This document shows, one piece after another, positions 1-12,533 of a stretch of 64,000 nucleotides of DNA (position 1 is its first letter; each line of letters begins with the position of its first letter). The notes under the pieces are model-generated. The model saw only the letters and a program-made list of their open reading frames with translations, did no database searches and was not told the origin of the DNA. Position numbers and translations under genes: made by a program. This stretch comes from Lithobates sylvaticus (taxonomy: Eukaryota > Chordata > Amphibia > Anura > Ranidae), in assembly GCA_028564925.1 (NCBI GenBank), contig CM053026.1, positions 134,802,031-134,866,030 on the forward strand, read 5' to 3'.

Positions 1-1017
1 TATTTAACTACATAAAAAAAATATAATTTAGTGTTCATTTTACAAACTTACACTGTAAACCAATTAAAACAAATATGCTGGTTTTATATTGACATAATTA
101 TTGCTTTCTGGTTTGGCCCCCGAGCAAACAGTATTCTGTTGGGACGATTCAGAATGAATCTGTATTAAATCAAGGTTTGTGTTTGTCTAAATTCTGTGTT
201 TCTTTACCAATAGTCACATGTGAGGGAAAGCAATAACACAGAAAACCAACTTGATTATGACCACAGCGCAAACTTACCTTAACCACATACCTTGCTAACA
301 GTTCCAATTAGAGAAACATTTAATATTTTTCTTAAGCCAGAGGATACATATATATATTTGCTATTAACTTTCTATTCAAATAAAATAGTGGGTACATCTG
401 GAAAGAACATCATTAGGTAAACTACTCAGATGAGTGTAGGGGGCTGGACCGGGATCTCAGGGGGTTCCTGGAGCTGAGATGACTGACAGTTGCTAAGGCA
501 GGTGTAAGAGGTAGTAGCAGGTGAATGAACCTGCTGAAATTGGCTCAAATAGGTGCAGGCCCTAGATTCCATATATTCTGTATATTAAATGTCATTTACA
601 CTGTTGGCAAAACAGGAGAAAGCCCCATTCAGCCAAGCCACTGCTGCTCCACATAGACTCCCCCACTTAGATTCCTACTAGCAGCTGTGTAGATTGTGCT
701 CCTATTCTGTTCAGTTTAAGGTGATGTCATTTCTTTCTTAGAAACATATTTTAAATGAGGTTTTCAATTCACAAAATAGATTAAAAACAGAAAGCTGCAA
801 ACCTCCAGCAGCTCAAGAGCGCCTCATCAGTTGATAACATAGCATAGAGGAGCCGCCTCTTCAACTAAAGGCATTTTCTATACTTTTACTCAAAAAACAA
901 AACAAAACTTCCAGTCTACAAGAGGAATGTGGAATTTCATATAAATTGTGCTTCGCATGCATTCATTCATGCATTAAAAGAGAAGTATGGGATTAAAACA
1001 AATCAAACATACATACT
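1..1017. other. AT-rich unique sequence
   Basis: No gene, repeat family or clear inverted repeat was recognised. Base composition is AT-rich with short A and T runs and no long open frame. It ends at the TA target of the next MITE. Confidence 0.6.
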
Positions 1018-1233
1018 TACCCTGTTTCCCTGAAAATAAGACCTAGCGTGATTGTCGCGATGTCTGCAATATAAGCTCTACCCCCTAAATAATAGTTAAA
1101 GTCCTTGTAGGTCTTATTTTCAGGGTAAGGCTTATTTTTGGGGAAACAGGGTAGGGCTTATTTGGGGGGTAGGGCTTATATTTCAGCCATCACCGACAAT
1201 CATGTTAGGTCTTATTTTCGGGGAAACAGGGTA
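1018..1233. mobile_element. TA-flanked MITE with CCCTGTTTCCC termini
   Basis: The ends are CCCTGTTTCCC and its reverse complement GGGAAACAGGG, each flanked by TA (1018-1019 and 1232-1233). The inverted repeat runs about 70 bases per side with few mismatches, through an AAAATAAGACCTA block. TA target duplication and long TIRs suggest a Tc1/mariner-like non-autonomous element. A second internal copy of the terminus (GGGGAAACAGGG near 1140-1151) shows internal duplication. It has no coding capacity. The superfamily is inferred. Confidence 0.78.
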
Positions 1234-1522
1234 CCTAGGTGGATGCAGCAATGCTCCAATGCTGCATCTGTTCCGCACCTCCTCTAGACTGAGAACAGGG
1301 TGATCAAAGACCACCGCTTCACGTACAGTTCAGTTCTCGGTCTTCAGTGAGCAGAGAGCCAATTGGGATCTCTCCAAATCCTGGACCAGTTGAGTGACAT
1401 CAGTCAACAGTGGATGCTAGCCTGCTGTCGGCTGAATATGGGTTACAGGAGTACCAAACTAAGTGCATTCCTTTCACCCACAGGAGCAGTAGGGCTAAAA
1501 GCGATTTGGCCCTATTTCTCCT
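1234..1522. other. Unannotated spacer between two MITEs
   Basis: Moderate-GC sequence between a TA-flanked MITE and a TTAA element. It contains a short local hairpin (ATGCAGCA...TGCTGCAT near 1243-1267). Open frames running through it continue into the neighbouring repeat and look accidental. Confidence 0.45.
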
Positions 1523-2029
1523 TTAAAGCGGTTCTGCACCCTTTTTTTCTTTTTTGGGCTATATGCCAAGGGCATATAGCTCAACTGGGGGACTTACCTG
1601 TTCCATCTTCCATCGCGATCGCCGCCGGTTTTCGTCCGATGAGGTTCTTCATCTTCTTCTTTTGTGCTGGGGGCCATCTTGCCTGTGGGCATGTGAAACC
1701 CCCACAGGCACTTTAGATGGCCCAGCATGCACCGCCGTTACTCGCGCGTGCGCAGTAACGGCACATCTGCCGACATCGTGAGATTTCGGAAGATGTGTCC
1801 GAAATCTCGTGAGATTTCGGAAGATGTCCGCACTGACTCCTGGGAACAATGACACCAGATCCCAGGAGACAGTGCGGCCTGACGACCCCGCCCACCCCCG
1901 AAGAGACAGAAGACCGGAAGTCATCAATTACAAGGTAAGTAAAAAAAAAACACATTTCATTTAGTACTCTTTGCCTGATTTGGAAGGCAAAGAGATTTAC
2001 TAAATGAAATGGGTGCAGAACCGCTTTAA
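1523..2029. mobile_element. TTAA-bounded MITE, AGCGGTTCTGCACCC termini
   Basis: Termini AGCGGTTCTGCACCC and GGGTGCAGAACCGCT are perfect inverse complements, and each is flanked outward by TTAA (1523-1526 and 2026-2029). This is the target expected for Kolobok or piggyBac-type transposons. The roughly 500-bp interior has no coding capacity. It includes two hairpins (near 1559-1579 and 1953-2011) and a GC-rich middle. Perfect TIRs suggest a fairly young insertion. Confidence 0.83.
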
Positions 2030-2323
2030 GGCCTTCAATCTGGCATATTTCCGTGATGTTCTATTTCTTTTTACATGTCCAGAAATATTTATAGCAAGCA
2101 TAGCTTTCACTTACATACATCATTCTTTTCTGGACATTAAAGGTTTTTTTTTTTTTAGGTTAAAATCCTTGACATCATACTAACCATTTCTATATACAGT
2201 ATCCCCAACAGTATATGGACCAGGAGCCAGAGGAAGTCCCTTTTGTTTCTGATTTGTCAGAGAGTCAATTTGCTTTATCAGTTATAATGGTGTTCTACAA
2301 GCACTATGCTGTAAGAGTGGATT

Positions 2324-2487
2324 ATCTATAGCAGGGGTAGGCAACCTGGGGCCCTCCAGCTGTTGTGGAACTACATTTCCCATGAGGCATTGCAAGGCTG
2401 GCAGTTACAATTACTCCCAGAGGCATGATGGGACTTGTAGTTCTGCAACAGCTGGAGGGCCCCAGGTTGCCTACCCCTAATCTAAGG
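2324..2487. mobile_element. hAT-type palindromic MITE (CAGGGGTAGGCAACC)
   Basis: The element spans 2332-2479 and is almost one hairpin: CAGGGGTAGGCAACCTGGGG at the left mirrors CCCCAGGTTGCCTACCCCT at the right, and the arms extend inward through CCTCCAGCTGTTG. Flanking octamers ATCTATAG and ATCTAAGG match at 6 of 8 positions, as for an aged 8-bp hAT target duplication. The CAGGGGT terminus is typical of hAT elements. It is non-coding. Confidence 0.85.
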
Positions 2488-4061
2488 TCTAACAAGAAAT
2501 GGCAACAACAGCCTTCAATATAATAGCAATAAGTGGCAACCCACCATGTTACTATACGAAAGGGTCAGAAATCACTAAGGAGGGGTGAAGGTAATCCCAC
2601 CTTCTCTATACTCCTGGTTTTAGTTTGATTTGGAATTGTGTCTTAACACTGCAGAAACCACGTCTGAATGCCATGATTTACATGTTGATCTGGAAGAGTT
2701 GGGCTTTAATGTCACTATAAAGAATGTCAAGCAGTTTACTCTTTTGTTTTCGATGTGCCACCACTACTGATTTTTTCACTTTTTGTATACGTTGAAGCAA
2801 ATGTTTAGAGCAAAGCCAGTGGGAAACATTTCTTCCAAAAATGTCGAACTGTCAGAAACATATGATTATATTTTAAGAAATGCCAAATACCCCCAAATGG
2901 CATTTGCAGTTGAAATGTAAATAACATACTTAAAGAACAGAAGTAGTCACCTTTAATATTATACAGCACATTACAGTATTTTTACTGAGAAAAAGAAATC
3001 AGACCGGTTAGCTATATACGTTGCAAGAATTTTAGCAAAGTTTATTGCAGATTAATACCTTTCTCTAATCTGAAGATAGTTTTGTTTATTTTACTAGGTC
3101 CCTTCTCCAACTGGTTGGAAGGGAGGGTTTGTCTCCATAAATATCAGGACCTGTACCAGTACAGCACTGCATGCATCCCTTTATACATTACAAATCTTGG
3201 AAGTACATAAGGAAATGCTACTTCAAATCCAAATCTTGACGGGCTTATAGGAAAAGCAGATAGCCAATCACTGGAGCAACAAAACAGCACTGGGGCCCAG
3301 ATTGAATGCTCACACTCCAAGCTCTGCATTGTAATGAGGCAGAGGGAGTATCGCATATTACCCCATATCTAAAAATAACAAGCATTTTTGGCAGATAAGA
3401 TATGGGAGTGAATAAAGTGAAGTAAATGCTCATAAAACTCCCTACAGTAATGTGAACCTTCCTGTGTGATCCTGGGAAAATGTTCTCCCGTGTTGTTCTG
3501 GAGCATATTCCTATTAGATTTTGGATCTCAGGGGTAGGCTGAATTACAGCATTGGCACCTAGACGAACAGGCCATAAATCAGGGTCTTAGGTAATTTCAC
3601 TTTTTTTTTCCATTGTACTTACACAGGGAATGGGGGTGGCAGGAAAATATTAGCTTTTTTATGAAAGATCTGCTAAAGAAAAGGCTAAAAAGCTGCAATC
3701 CTAGGACTGAAGGCTGCTGTGGCTGCCTTAGGCCTTCCCTTGTAAATGCATTCACCAGTCCACAAAAGTGAATTCAATCAGAGCCTGTTAGCCATGCTGG
3801 GGGAAAGAATCGCTTTACCCATAACATGCTAGACTACTGCAATGCCATAAAACTGAGTAGGGTGACATTTAGTTAAGTACAGACTCTTCATTTACTTCAA
3901 GTATTTATTTCTGTTCAGTTAAACACAGAGAAAGTCAATATATGTTTGCTGTGGAAACAAGCTCATTACTTCCAGTGAAGCGTGAATTTTCTCTGTAAAA
4001 CTCCTCAAACATTGGTAGATATCTGTCCACAGTTATACTTAACTTGCTTTTGATTTTGAGA
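2488..4061. other. Unique AT-rich stretch
   Basis: About 1.6 kb without a recognisable repeat boundary. Scattered short open frames on the minus strand (3144-3433) show no domain signature. Nothing else is supported. Confidence 0.5.
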
Positions 4062-4463
4062 TTAACCACTTCAGCCCCGGAAGGATTTACCCCCTTCCTG
4101 ACCAAGCCCTTTTTTGCGATACGGCACTGCAACACTTTAACTGACAATTGTGCGGTCATGCGACATTGTACCCTAACAAAATTATTTTTTTCCCACAAAT
4201 AGAGCTTTCTTTTGGTGGTATTTGATTACCACTTTTTGCGCTATAAACAAAAAAAAGAGTGGAAATTTTGAAAAGAAAAGCAATAGTTTTTACTTTTTGC
4301 TATAATAAATATCCCCAAAAAAATATAAAAAAAACGAATTTCTTCCTCAGTTTAGGCCGATATGTATTCATATTTTTGGTAAAAAATAAGCCTATATTGA
4401 TTGGTTTGAGCAAAAGTTATCGCGTCTACAAAAGGGGCATAGATTTATGGCATTTTTGATTAA
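4062..4463 (+). repeat. TTAACCACTTC family, 5' portion
   Basis: It begins TTAACCACTTCAGCCCCGG and continues through blocks shared with the copy at 12534-13514: CCCCCTTCCTGACC, AACTGACAATTGTGCGGTC, ACAAATAGAGCTTTCTTTTG, GCTATAAACAAAAAA, CAGTTTAGGCCGATATGTAT and AAAAGTTATCGCGTCTACAA. It stops at a TTAA (4460-4463) about 400 bp in, whereas the long copy reaches 981 bp, so this is a shortened copy. It is non-coding. Confidence 0.8.
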
Positions 4464-5225
4464 ATTGCTGTTTATTTACACCAGGTAGGCAAAATCTGAA
4501 AACGGATTGTTTCAAAAATATTTCCATCTAGCATTTCAGCTTTTTTAATGGAGCTGCTGCCTTCTGGTGTAAATTTATTCCCAGAATGTGTGATTAAAAG
4601 CGAAAGATGGGTGTTTAAAGCAAGATGTCTTCTGATTCATTGGATCTTTGATTCTCAGAGTGACAAACTGATAAAGAGAAATTCAGGCCAATGCAAATAA
4701 TACATATCTGGAAACAGGAAAATATCAAAAATGATTTGTTCAGTTCTGAGGATGTACATAACATGGTCTATAATCTAGATGTTTATATAATTATGTTATC
4801 AATACAAAAGTCAAAACTTAGAGCATAACTAAAATGCTGCCCAGCGTTAGTAAATAGATAGGAAGGTATATTATATTTACTTGTTTTAAACTTTTTTTTT
4901 ATATTTCTTTATTTGATTCCTGGTTTCTGCTCAAAATGATGTCATACATCCAAGGAGTTTTCATGGACATTGAGGGGCTTTCTTAATTAAGCATGCCCTC
5001 CTCCCTACATGCCTGACCTGTGTAAAGTAAATCCTACATGAATCACCTGACCCTAATTCAAAATGGCCGTTGCTAGAAATGCTATGGGGAGGGTGTTTCT
5101 CAATGTGATTTCTCAACAAATGACAGCATGGAGACATGGATGAATGGGTGAGTTTCCTCTGAATATTAAAAATGAATTAAATATTAGTTCCAGTTTTTGG
5201 CATTCACATATAGTTTATTACCATG
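4464..5225. other. Unique AT-rich sequence
   Basis: No repeat termini, RNA gene or convincing open frame was found. It includes a short run of T (4889-4898). Confidence 0.5.
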
Positions 5226-5472
5226 TTAAAGTTTACCTCTACTGAGAAAAATGAGAAGGCAACTATTTCTGACCTCCTTCTGAAACTGCTAGCTGCCTAG
5301 CTACTTCTGGCATTAATACTCAATACTTTCACAGTCACTGACCTGGAATAGGTATCCAACTAATGAAGTCAGACCCCTCTGAAAAGAAGCCACACCTTCA
5401 GGCAACTGGAATTTCAAAAGAAAAGTTCATCACTTGCTGCCTACAAATTGTCTCAGTACGGGTTTCCTTTAA
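5226..5472. mobile_element. Old TTAA-bounded MITE, copy 1 of a pair
   Basis: Bounded by TTAA at 5226-5229 and 5469-5472 with short, weak TIRs (AGTTTACC against AGGAAACC). The interior carries CTGAAACTGCTAGCTGCCT and CACTGACCTGGAATAGG, which align with the next segment. Divergence is high, so it is probably old. The family is assigned only as TTAA-target. Confidence 0.5.
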
Positions 5473-5723
5473 AGTTTGTCAGTCTGCTTAGAAAAACTGT
5501 ATAAAAAATGTAAGGTAGAAAAAGGTAGATTGCCAATGTTGAGCTCCATCTGAAAATACTAGTTGCCTGGATGTTATTTGAATTGTTTGACATAGAATAA
5601 GCATGCATATCAGGACTGTGATTTGTTTTCTACTTGTTTTAGGTAAGTGACAGGCCAACAAATATCATTTTCAGAAGGAAGTCAGCAAATAAGAATCATT
5701 TTCTCATGTGGGGTTTCCTTTAA
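5469..5723. mobile_element. Old TTAA-bounded MITE, copy 2 of a pair
   Basis: It shares the TTAA at 5469-5472 with copy 1 and ends at TTAA 5720-5723 after GGGGTTTCCT, the same right end as copy 1 (GGGTTTCCT). The interior TCTGAAAATACTAGTTGCC parallels copy 1. The two look like adjacent insertions of one family, or a duplication of one. Confidence 0.5.
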
Positions 5724-8700
5724 AGCTACATACCAAAGGTATCGAAAAAATCAATGAGCAAATGGTTAAAGACGATATCCGCACTCAATTAAAATTGACC
5801 ATCACTCTGAGCCCTCTCCCTAATAATATGAAGAATTTGCTTTTTCATGGAATTTTACAATTTTTTGGGAGCAAAACCCAACTTCACATTTTCCCTACAG
5901 CATCACCAGAACAGTCATAAAGTGCAAAGTACAGTAAAGTATACTGAATTGTACAATAAGAAATCACCAATACAACTGCTTAAATGTCTACACCTGCATG
6001 GCTGTCATTATAACTGAGGTGTCAGAATTTAGTCAACCAAGGAAGTGGGATCAAGATCAGACTCACAGTTATTTACAAGGAATCTGTGGTTGGGGGAAAT
6101 CCCTTCATGTCACTATATTGGCTTGTCAGATGGAGCTAAAAGCAGATAACACTTGTAAACCACAATATATGTAAGCAATGCACCACAAAGCTTCTAAGAC
6201 CGTGAGAGTACAACATAAATAGCAATCTTTAAACTGAAGCTTTCCATCCCCTGAACATGTAAACATTGCCTTCCCTTTATAATACACTCATTCCTCTGTA
6301 TCATCTTTTTTCCCCACAAAGCATAAATTGATAGTTGTTACTGATATGCAAATTCAGACTTTTTCTCAAAAGTCAGCACCAAGCTCTAATGTTTCTTTTA
6401 ACCCATCTAGCATACCGCTTCTGCAGTGAGCACTGACACAAGCCAGGGAACTGTCACAAGAACTGTCACAAAAAGGGAAGAGGAGTCTTTGATATGCAAG
6501 CTATGATTGACAGTTTGAGTTCACCTTCTCTATGCTGAACGAGGGACAGGATGGTGACACCCAAGAAGGGAAATGCCTGGATCTCTGGGGACAGACTTGT
6601 GCAAACTTTATGCTCACTATTTTTTTACTTGTGAGTTGTTTATAGGCTGAATAGATGATACTTTACAGCTAGTTCCGTAATTATTAGCAAAAGTAGAGGG
6701 GTTCTTTAAGAGGTCTAGCTATAAAAGCTGACATAAAGAAACCTGGAGCAAAAATGGAGTAGTATCATTAATTCAGAATCAGTAATCAGTTTACTATTTA
6801 CTGACAGAGGCAAAGAAAACATATTATATGGTACTTTCTGACAATTCTGAAACAGGGTACTCATTGAGTACTTAATTACAGAAAAAATATACTGTATATC
6901 TCATGGCTTACAAACACTTAATAGAAAACTTTGCTAAAATTTAGAAAGTTTGGAAGGAGAATCATTGGATGTACAATTCACAGACGAAACAAAGTCTCTG
7001 TCTCCAGCTTAAAAATCTACAGCTTGTTAGATTTTCATTCTTACCAACTAAAGATCTACCATTAGAATCAGCTTTATAAATAATTGCCCATGCAAATCCT
7101 GCCATAGACAGGATTTTCATTAACTAGAATGTTGAATGATGTTGCCTGCCATGACCACTGTACAACTCAAGCATTTTTACACTGCTGTGAGTGGAAGAGA
7201 CCAATTACCTGAGATTTTCCAGGATACCCTGAGCTCAGAATTCATTGCAATACTATTGCAAATGTAATTGGCCATGAAAGGTTTGCTGCATCGAGAAACC
7301 CATTGAAACTGCCAAAGCATTTCCAAATCTGATTGGTAGCTGTGAGAACCTTCTTAGTACTGGCATTTTTTTAATAATAGGCTTCCAGTGTGTATGAGGC
7401 AGCAAGAAGGGTATTCTAACGTCACTGGTAGATGCATTCACCAGATTAAAAGCCAAAGGAAGTGTAGTGCACTAGAGAAATGTCTCAGCAAGAAGGCTGA
7501 ACTCTCTTTGATGAATGAAAATAAATCTAATTAATCTAACAATACTGTATATAGAGGCACGCTGGTTAGTTCACTGAAATATGTAAACATTTTAAGGGCT
7601 TAGGCCTCTTATCTGTAACATTTCCAATAAATGTATATTTGTATTAACCAAGACTCCACTTTAACTTAACTGAGGTTCTTTGTGTAGAATTTACGAATGC
7701 AGTGTTTTAATTCTATGGAAATATAGAAAGTAAAGTGGATCATGAAAATAAAGAGCAACATGGAGCCTCTGGCATTAATCTCACACTTTGTAGAGAATAC
7801 GTAAATTTCATGTTTACCCAGCTGGATGAAAAGATCCTTACAGCTTGGAGCTTCACATCACCATTTCAGTGGACCTGGGAGTATCATGCCTTTTGTGTAT
7901 AATCATATTATTGCCCATAAATTTACCTCTCATAATGCTTCATACAGATAAGCAAGTCAAGTGAATGAGCAATTAGTTGACTAACCATAGAAGGCCCATT
8001 TACTACTAATATTTGAAAAGTAGGGTTTTGTCTGATGAAGCATGTAATGTGCCAATGCTATGATTTGTCAGGTCTTAATTAGCCAGACAAATGTGAACTG
8101 CATTATGTAGCTCTCACTTCAAATCCTTGCCAAGCAGAAAAGTAGAGACAAACAATTAAGAAAATCAGAAAGCCAACCGTGTAATACAGTCTGTCATTTC
8201 ATATTCGCTGTAGCCTGGCATATTCACACTAGCTTTTAAGACCATCCTAGATTATGAAATTGTAATTCGCACTATATGCAATCATCCTTCATTATGGGGC
8301 TTATGTGGCGTAATTGCTGTACAGGCCGCATTTTTCTCTGTGCTTCTGTATTGTAAAATTTATCAACAGTTTTCTGTGCATAGTCTAAATAGACAGGGCA
8401 TCTTATCTAATTACAATTATTTATTCTAAAGTTTTAGAAGCGGGTTTATGGAGAGAGATTTTTTTTTACAAATAAATTATTTTCTATCTGTTAGTCTTGT
8501 CAGGTACAGGAATGCAATTATTATTATACATTGTGTTGACCAATAGATCACTAGTGCTATGGGTCTATATTATCTAAAACAGGAAAAAGAAAGATAGTGG
8601 AATATTGGGACAAAATTACAAAAGTGAGAAAAAAACCTAATAAAAATTATATTATAAATAATGTTAAAAAAGGGGAAGACCATAACCTTAGGAATTAAAG

Positions 8701-9063
8701 ATTCTGTCTGACTATTATAAATATAAACATTATGTGAGTGGTTCGACATGGTACCCTCCATTACACCAAAATTGTCATAATGGTAGACCCTCATCTGCTA
8801 ATGGTCTTTAAGAAAAATGGTTTCTGCTTTACTGCCCCAAACTCTGCCTTCCTTTTGGACAATAAATGTGCTGCAGCACCCTGATAAGACCATTCCTATG
8901 CTTCTGCTCCTGTAAGTAAGCACCCAGTGTTAGACTTACAGTACTCTACAATGCAATACACCTAATTTGCATTCCTGGCCCTTTGCATCTTAATGTGGTT
9001 CCAAGTGTGAGGAAAATATGGAAAGCTAATATAAGGACTGATTAATATACTTAAAACAGCATA
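5724..9063. other. Long mostly unique AT-rich interval
   Basis: About 3.3 kb with no recognisable transposon ends or microsatellite and only short open frames without domain features. The part at 7900-8460 has even composition and several homeodomain-like ATTA/TAAT cores (for example GTCTTAATTAGCC). It is noted separately as a possible conserved non-coding element. Confidence 0.45.
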
Positions 9064-9065
9064 CT

Positions 9066-9520
9066 AAAGAGGAGTTCCACTGGTTGTTAAGTTTATTAAA
9101 AGTCAGCAGCTACAAAAAGTATAGCGGCTGACTTTTAATACACAGACGCTCATCTGTCCCACGGTCCAGCAATGTGGCCGCCCGACGCCTTGCTCCTCTC
9201 ATTGAAACCATGGACGTCCGGCTGTGACAGCTTGCGGCTTCACATCTAGGTGCACACTTTGCATGCGAGAGTTGCGCTGCGCTCTGTCAGTGGCCAGTCA
9301 AACTTCTGGGACCTATGACGTGTCCCAGAAGATTGCAGGGAGGGAGGGGTTGCCTAGGCAGCCAGAAGATAAAAGTAGGAAGTGGGACAGAAAGTCCCTC
9401 TCAAAAACCTGGTACCCACCCCCCCCCCCCCCCCAAAAAAATAACATGCCAATTGTGGCATGTCAGGGGGCAAGAAGTGCTTAAAATGGAAGTTCCACTA
9501 TTGGGTGGAACTCCGCTTTA
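9066..9520. mobile_element. MITE with GGAGTTCCAC termini, TTAA-like target
   Basis: Left end CTAAAGAGGAGTTCCAC and right end GTGGAACTCCGCTTTAG are near-perfect inverse complements. The outer bases read TAAA and TTTA, resembling decayed TTAA sites. The interior has a local inverted repeat (AAAAGTCAGCAGCTAC...TAGCGGCTGACTTTTA), a GC-rich middle and a C run at 9420-9434. It is non-coding. Confidence 0.75.
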
Positions 9521-11029
9521 GGCATTCATGTCATGGGGAAATCATTTATACACAACTGAATTGCATTGTGTTTTTGCTATAATTACTTGAACTTTAGGAA
9601 CATAGGCATTATAATATTACTTGGTAGTATTATTTAATGATTGTATTATTTCAGAATTTGTATTTTTACTTTATCATTTTGTTGCAAACGTCATTTACAA
9701 AATTGAAAATGACATATATCATCAAATCATGTAATCAATATTAACAAACAATTGAATAAAATAAGACAATTATTTATTATGTTTTCACATAGGTTTTTTT
9801 TCAAACACAGTCCTACATGTCATAGAAAAAAAGTATTACTAATGGGAAGAATGCTTCCCAGCTGTCATTTTGTATACAGCACATAGACAAACGAACCCCC
9901 ATCACATCATTTACCTGACAGCACTCATGCTGGGTAGTTCAAACCCCTGTGACAATGAGTAAATGACTTGGCACAGGAGGGGACATGGGTTTTGAAACGA
10001 GTGACCTTGGCAACCAGATAGTGCACTAATTTGACTGTCAGCAGTTAGTTGATCTGGTAGAGCAGAGTTGTTGTCCATATGGTGGCCCAGGAGCTAGTTC
10101 ACTCCCAATAAACAGAAACCCACTTGGAATACTGAAACAAAACACACCTAGTGGCAATTATGGATTTCAAAGGACGACTTTCTTGCTCCAAGCACCCAAT
10201 AAACGTCATGTAAATGACATTAATTACATGACACTGCAATTCCAAGTGAAGTAATCTGTTTTTCTGCTCCTCCTACAAGAGCAAAATGAAGGTGCCAGTC
10301 TCTTTTAGTAGGACATTTCAAACAGTTGTTCTTTTTTGCATCACACTCGGAAAGAATAACACTATGATTTCAATCTCTCCACTGGAAACCAGTTGATATA
10401 TAGTTTGAAAAGTGATTCAATGTCTAATCCACAACACACTATTGAATACTAAGGGGACCTGGTATAAAACGCAACCGGAAGAGAAAAAGCTGAAGAAAAG
10501 GCCTAGGGTAAAACCATTATCATGAATAAATAATTTGCTATGCAGGGAAACGTTTATCTTGTACCTTGTTCCCCAGCTTAAGGCACTCTTCTGAGATGAT
10601 GGAACCACCCTACATTATATATTACAATCAGCAGACAACTTTCTAGATTAAAAGCCTGCGCTCAAAATATGTGATCTAGGGGATCCCTTGCATGCATATT
10701 CCAGATATGAAAGAATTCAGAAAACCAGCAAAATTTCAACACCAAGACTGATCACTTTCCCCTAGTGATTTACTCCAGCCAACAATGCCTTCTCCTTTTT
10801 TCTGCAAATGTCCTCACCAGCATGTCCCTCAGAAGTTCTGGAAAATATGCAACCTGTCAAAATATGGAATCTAAAGATGCCAAGGATGATTTCAGCCCCA
10901 TGCAACATCTGGTGCTAGGATTTTCAGCAGAAAATGTGTACTAGGAAGGGGACAGAAGATGGAGGCAAAATAAAAATACTACACAATGATTTTTCATAGA
11001 GTGGCAAGTAAAGTACAGTTAACACACAC
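9521..11029. other. Unique AT-rich sequence
   Basis: No repeat ends, RNA gene or credible coding region. A minus-strand open frame at 10417-10608 has no recognisable motif. Confidence 0.5.
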
Positions 11030-11091
11030 ATAGGTTGGACTTAATGGACTTGTGTCTTTTTTCAACCTCACCTACTATGTAACTATGTAAC
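11030..11091 (+). repeat. Dispersed repeat tail ending in CTATGTAA units
   Basis: The segment has TAGGTTGGACTTAATGGACT, then TTTTTTCAACCTCACC, and ends in the tandem ACTATGTAACTATGTAAC. I recognise this as a common frog interspersed-repeat tail, probably the 3' end of a retroposed element with a short repeated end unit. The parent family is not certain. Confidence 0.55.
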
Positions 11092-12030
11092 AGTAACATT
11101 CTGGGCTTTTTGGCTAACTTTTTTTTTTTAATGTAAACTGCTGCTTTAAAACCTATGGTGCCTGTCATTGTTGTTACACAAAAACTGTCAAATTACCATT
11201 TTGCTAGCAGACATTTTTGTTCCCTATATGATGATGGAAATGTAATAATATATTATATAATGAGTATATGACTATGTAGTTTTAGGGAATAGTTTGCACT
11301 CACTGCTCACTCACTGAACACAACAACACTTGTTATATAAGACTTCAATATAGTTAGCATGAAGCCAAAGCAATCTTTACATAGTCATAAGGCTTTTAAA
11401 AAACAGTTAGATGAAAAAATGTGAAAAAATAAAAGCCTACCAGACAAAAAAATGTAAAACTGCTTTATAAAGAACATTGCTTTCCACCTAACACGTTGCT
11501 CTCATTCATAAATGGGAATTCATCTTACTGCATATTTGGATTCTCTTTATTTACTCATACTTTTCTAAACAAACTATTAAAATGTCTCCATAGCCAAACA
11601 TTGAAACTTGCAATGATATAATCTCATAAAAATATCATTTAAAATGAAAGACACTTAGGTGTGACAAACACTAACTTTGTAGTTACAAAAGTCTAAGAAT
11701 TTCCACTGGGAATAATCCATAAAATTACATTTTAATAGCTATTTGGAAATAATAAGTTGGCATATGCAGTTCTTAGAAGAGGGCATTAGTGTCAGTAGCT
11801 GTTTTAAAAAGAGAATAGATGAAAGCCCCTGAGCAGAAAACGCTACATATTGCAAAAAAAAAAAAAAAAAAACGTCCAGCAGGCAGCTTTTTAAATAGTG
11901 CAGCCTGGCAACCAGTCAAATTGCAGCTAACATTTACAATGCAGAACTGGAAAAATGACACAACCTTCTTATTGGTTGCTTGAAACACTGGTCATTTTCT
12001 TTCTTTAATTTTTATTAATCAATAATAAAG
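11092..12030. other. AT-rich sequence with a poly(A) run and old MITE remnant
   Basis: Contains an A run of about 18 at 11855-11872. A possible eroded palindrome at 11909-11985 has CAACCAGTCAAATTGC facing TTATTGGTTGCTTG. Nothing coding is supported. Confidence 0.4.
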
Positions 12031-12200
12031 CATTTGTTACCCCACACTTCATATTTCTGATATGTGCCTGCTGTGCCATGTACTTGTATGGGAAAGTATC
12101 CTGTTCTCATTGTATTGCTTCCTTTATGTGAAATCCCTGGTGTTCCTGCTAGTCCTCTTGCTTTCCTATTGAACACTGACCATACTAAGCAGGAGAGCAC
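12031..12200. repeat. Dispersed repeat, copy A
   Basis: This 170-bp stretch aligns with 45498-45668. Shared blocks include TTTGTTACCCC, TGATATGTGCCT, GAAAGTATCCTGTTCTC, TGAAATCCCTG and ACTAAGCAGGAGA. No TIR or target duplication was identified, so the class is unknown. Copy A continues into a GC-richer stretch to about 12360 that copy B lacks. Confidence 0.7.
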
Positions 12201-12533
12201 ACTGTGGTCAGTTCTCTAGCTATCCTGGGAACTGTACTCTCTTCCAATGATCAGACTTGTCCTGACACGCCCCCACTGCACAGCCTATCACTGGGAAGAT
12301 TAGTGTGCTGCTGCTTCTCCTCCCCCCAGCTCTTATGCAGCTGAGAACAGAGGGAATGTAATCATTTATAAAAAAGGGAAAAAAGGTATTCATATTTTTT
12401 TTTTATATCTATACAAAAATGTTTTGCCTTTCATTTCTATTTTAAACTTAATGGGTTGTTTTACAAGGTGATTGCAATGACTTTAAGTATGACCATAGAT
12501 CGATTTCTTTAGTAAAGTTTCTGCAAATGTTCT
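12201..12533. other. Probable continuation of dispersed repeat A, then unique sequence
   Basis: The GC-richer part (12201-12360, with CCTGACACGCCCCCACTGC) is probably the rest of the repeat. From about 12360 the DNA becomes AT-rich and unremarkable. Confidence 0.4.
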
